A DNA stretch of 64,000 nucleotides from Ooceraea biroi (taxonomy: Eukaryota > Arthropoda > Insecta > Hymenoptera > Formicidae): NCBI RefSeq assembly GCF_003672135.1, contig NC_039510.1, positions 12,772,001 through 12,836,000 on the forward strand. Reading direction: 5' to 3'. A program made the position numbers and the translations under genes. The notes under the pieces are model-generated. The model had not been told where the DNA came from, did no database searches, and saw only the letters and a list, made by a program, of their open reading frames with translations. Positions within the stretch are counted from its first letter, which is position 1; the number at the start of each line of letters is the position of its first letter. Shown here piece by piece: positions 63,901 through 64,000 of this stretch.

Positions 63901-64000
63901 ACTGTCCGAATAAGCGGCGCCGCAAACGCGAACGAGCCGGAAAGTGGACGTTCTCCACTTGGACGATTTTCGTGAAAACCAGTGTACGGTCCAGCTTTTC
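60959..64000. other. Non-coding stretch to window end
   Basis: No gene is supported. It is mostly AT-rich, with a small CpG-rich patch near 61.4-61.6 kb and another at 63.5-64.0 kb. There, overlapping frames on both strands (63456-63869 minus, 63717-63899 plus) indicate composition only. A small hairpin with 8-bp arms lies at 63046-63064. Confidence 0.5.

Overview
The window is nuclear DNA of an insect, most likely a hymenopteran (an ant or bee relative). That inference rests on strong AT/GC mosaicism with abundant CpG and CGCG runs, two mellifera-type mariner transposons, and almost no continuous coding sequence. There is no operon structure, rRNA, CRISPR array or recognisable tRNA. Most long open frames lie in CpG-rich or pyrimidine-rich DNA that is open in several frames on both strands, and they are not genes.

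Layout. 1-13.4 kb is AT-rich non-coding DNA with small hairpins, microsatellites and a 58-nt purine/pyrimidine-alternating tract. 13.4-15.4 kb is a GC-rich patch. 15.4-20 kb is non-coding. 20.0-22.6 kb is the strongest CpG island and looks like a promoter plus 5' UTR; a candidate first coding exon starts at 21775, and a phase-compatible candidate second exon lies at 23803. 31.1-34.1 kb is another GC/CT-rich stretch and contains a 307-bp MITE flanked by TTAA (piggyBac-like). 36101-37378 is a mariner with a frameshifted transposase. A third, weaker candidate exon lies at 39725. 41785-42760 is a foldback element with 265-bp inverted arms (98.9% identical by my count) around a 118-bp tandem array. 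A 100-N assembly gap lies at 50299-50398. Two small tandem duplications (57.4-57.7 kb) sit beside a second, different mariner (57761-59047, minus strand) whose transposase frame is broken only by one in-frame stop. A perfect 74-bp palindrome at 60762-60915 carries two divergent copies of a signal-peptide start; the minus-strand copy continues into a secreted-protein-like open frame.

The securely identified genes are the two broken mariner transposases. The host-gene exons are tentative: they rest on local GC3, splice-site and phase arguments, and I could not name the protein. I see no multi-gene system. The most unusual structures are the foldback element with its satellite core and the signal-peptide palindrome.
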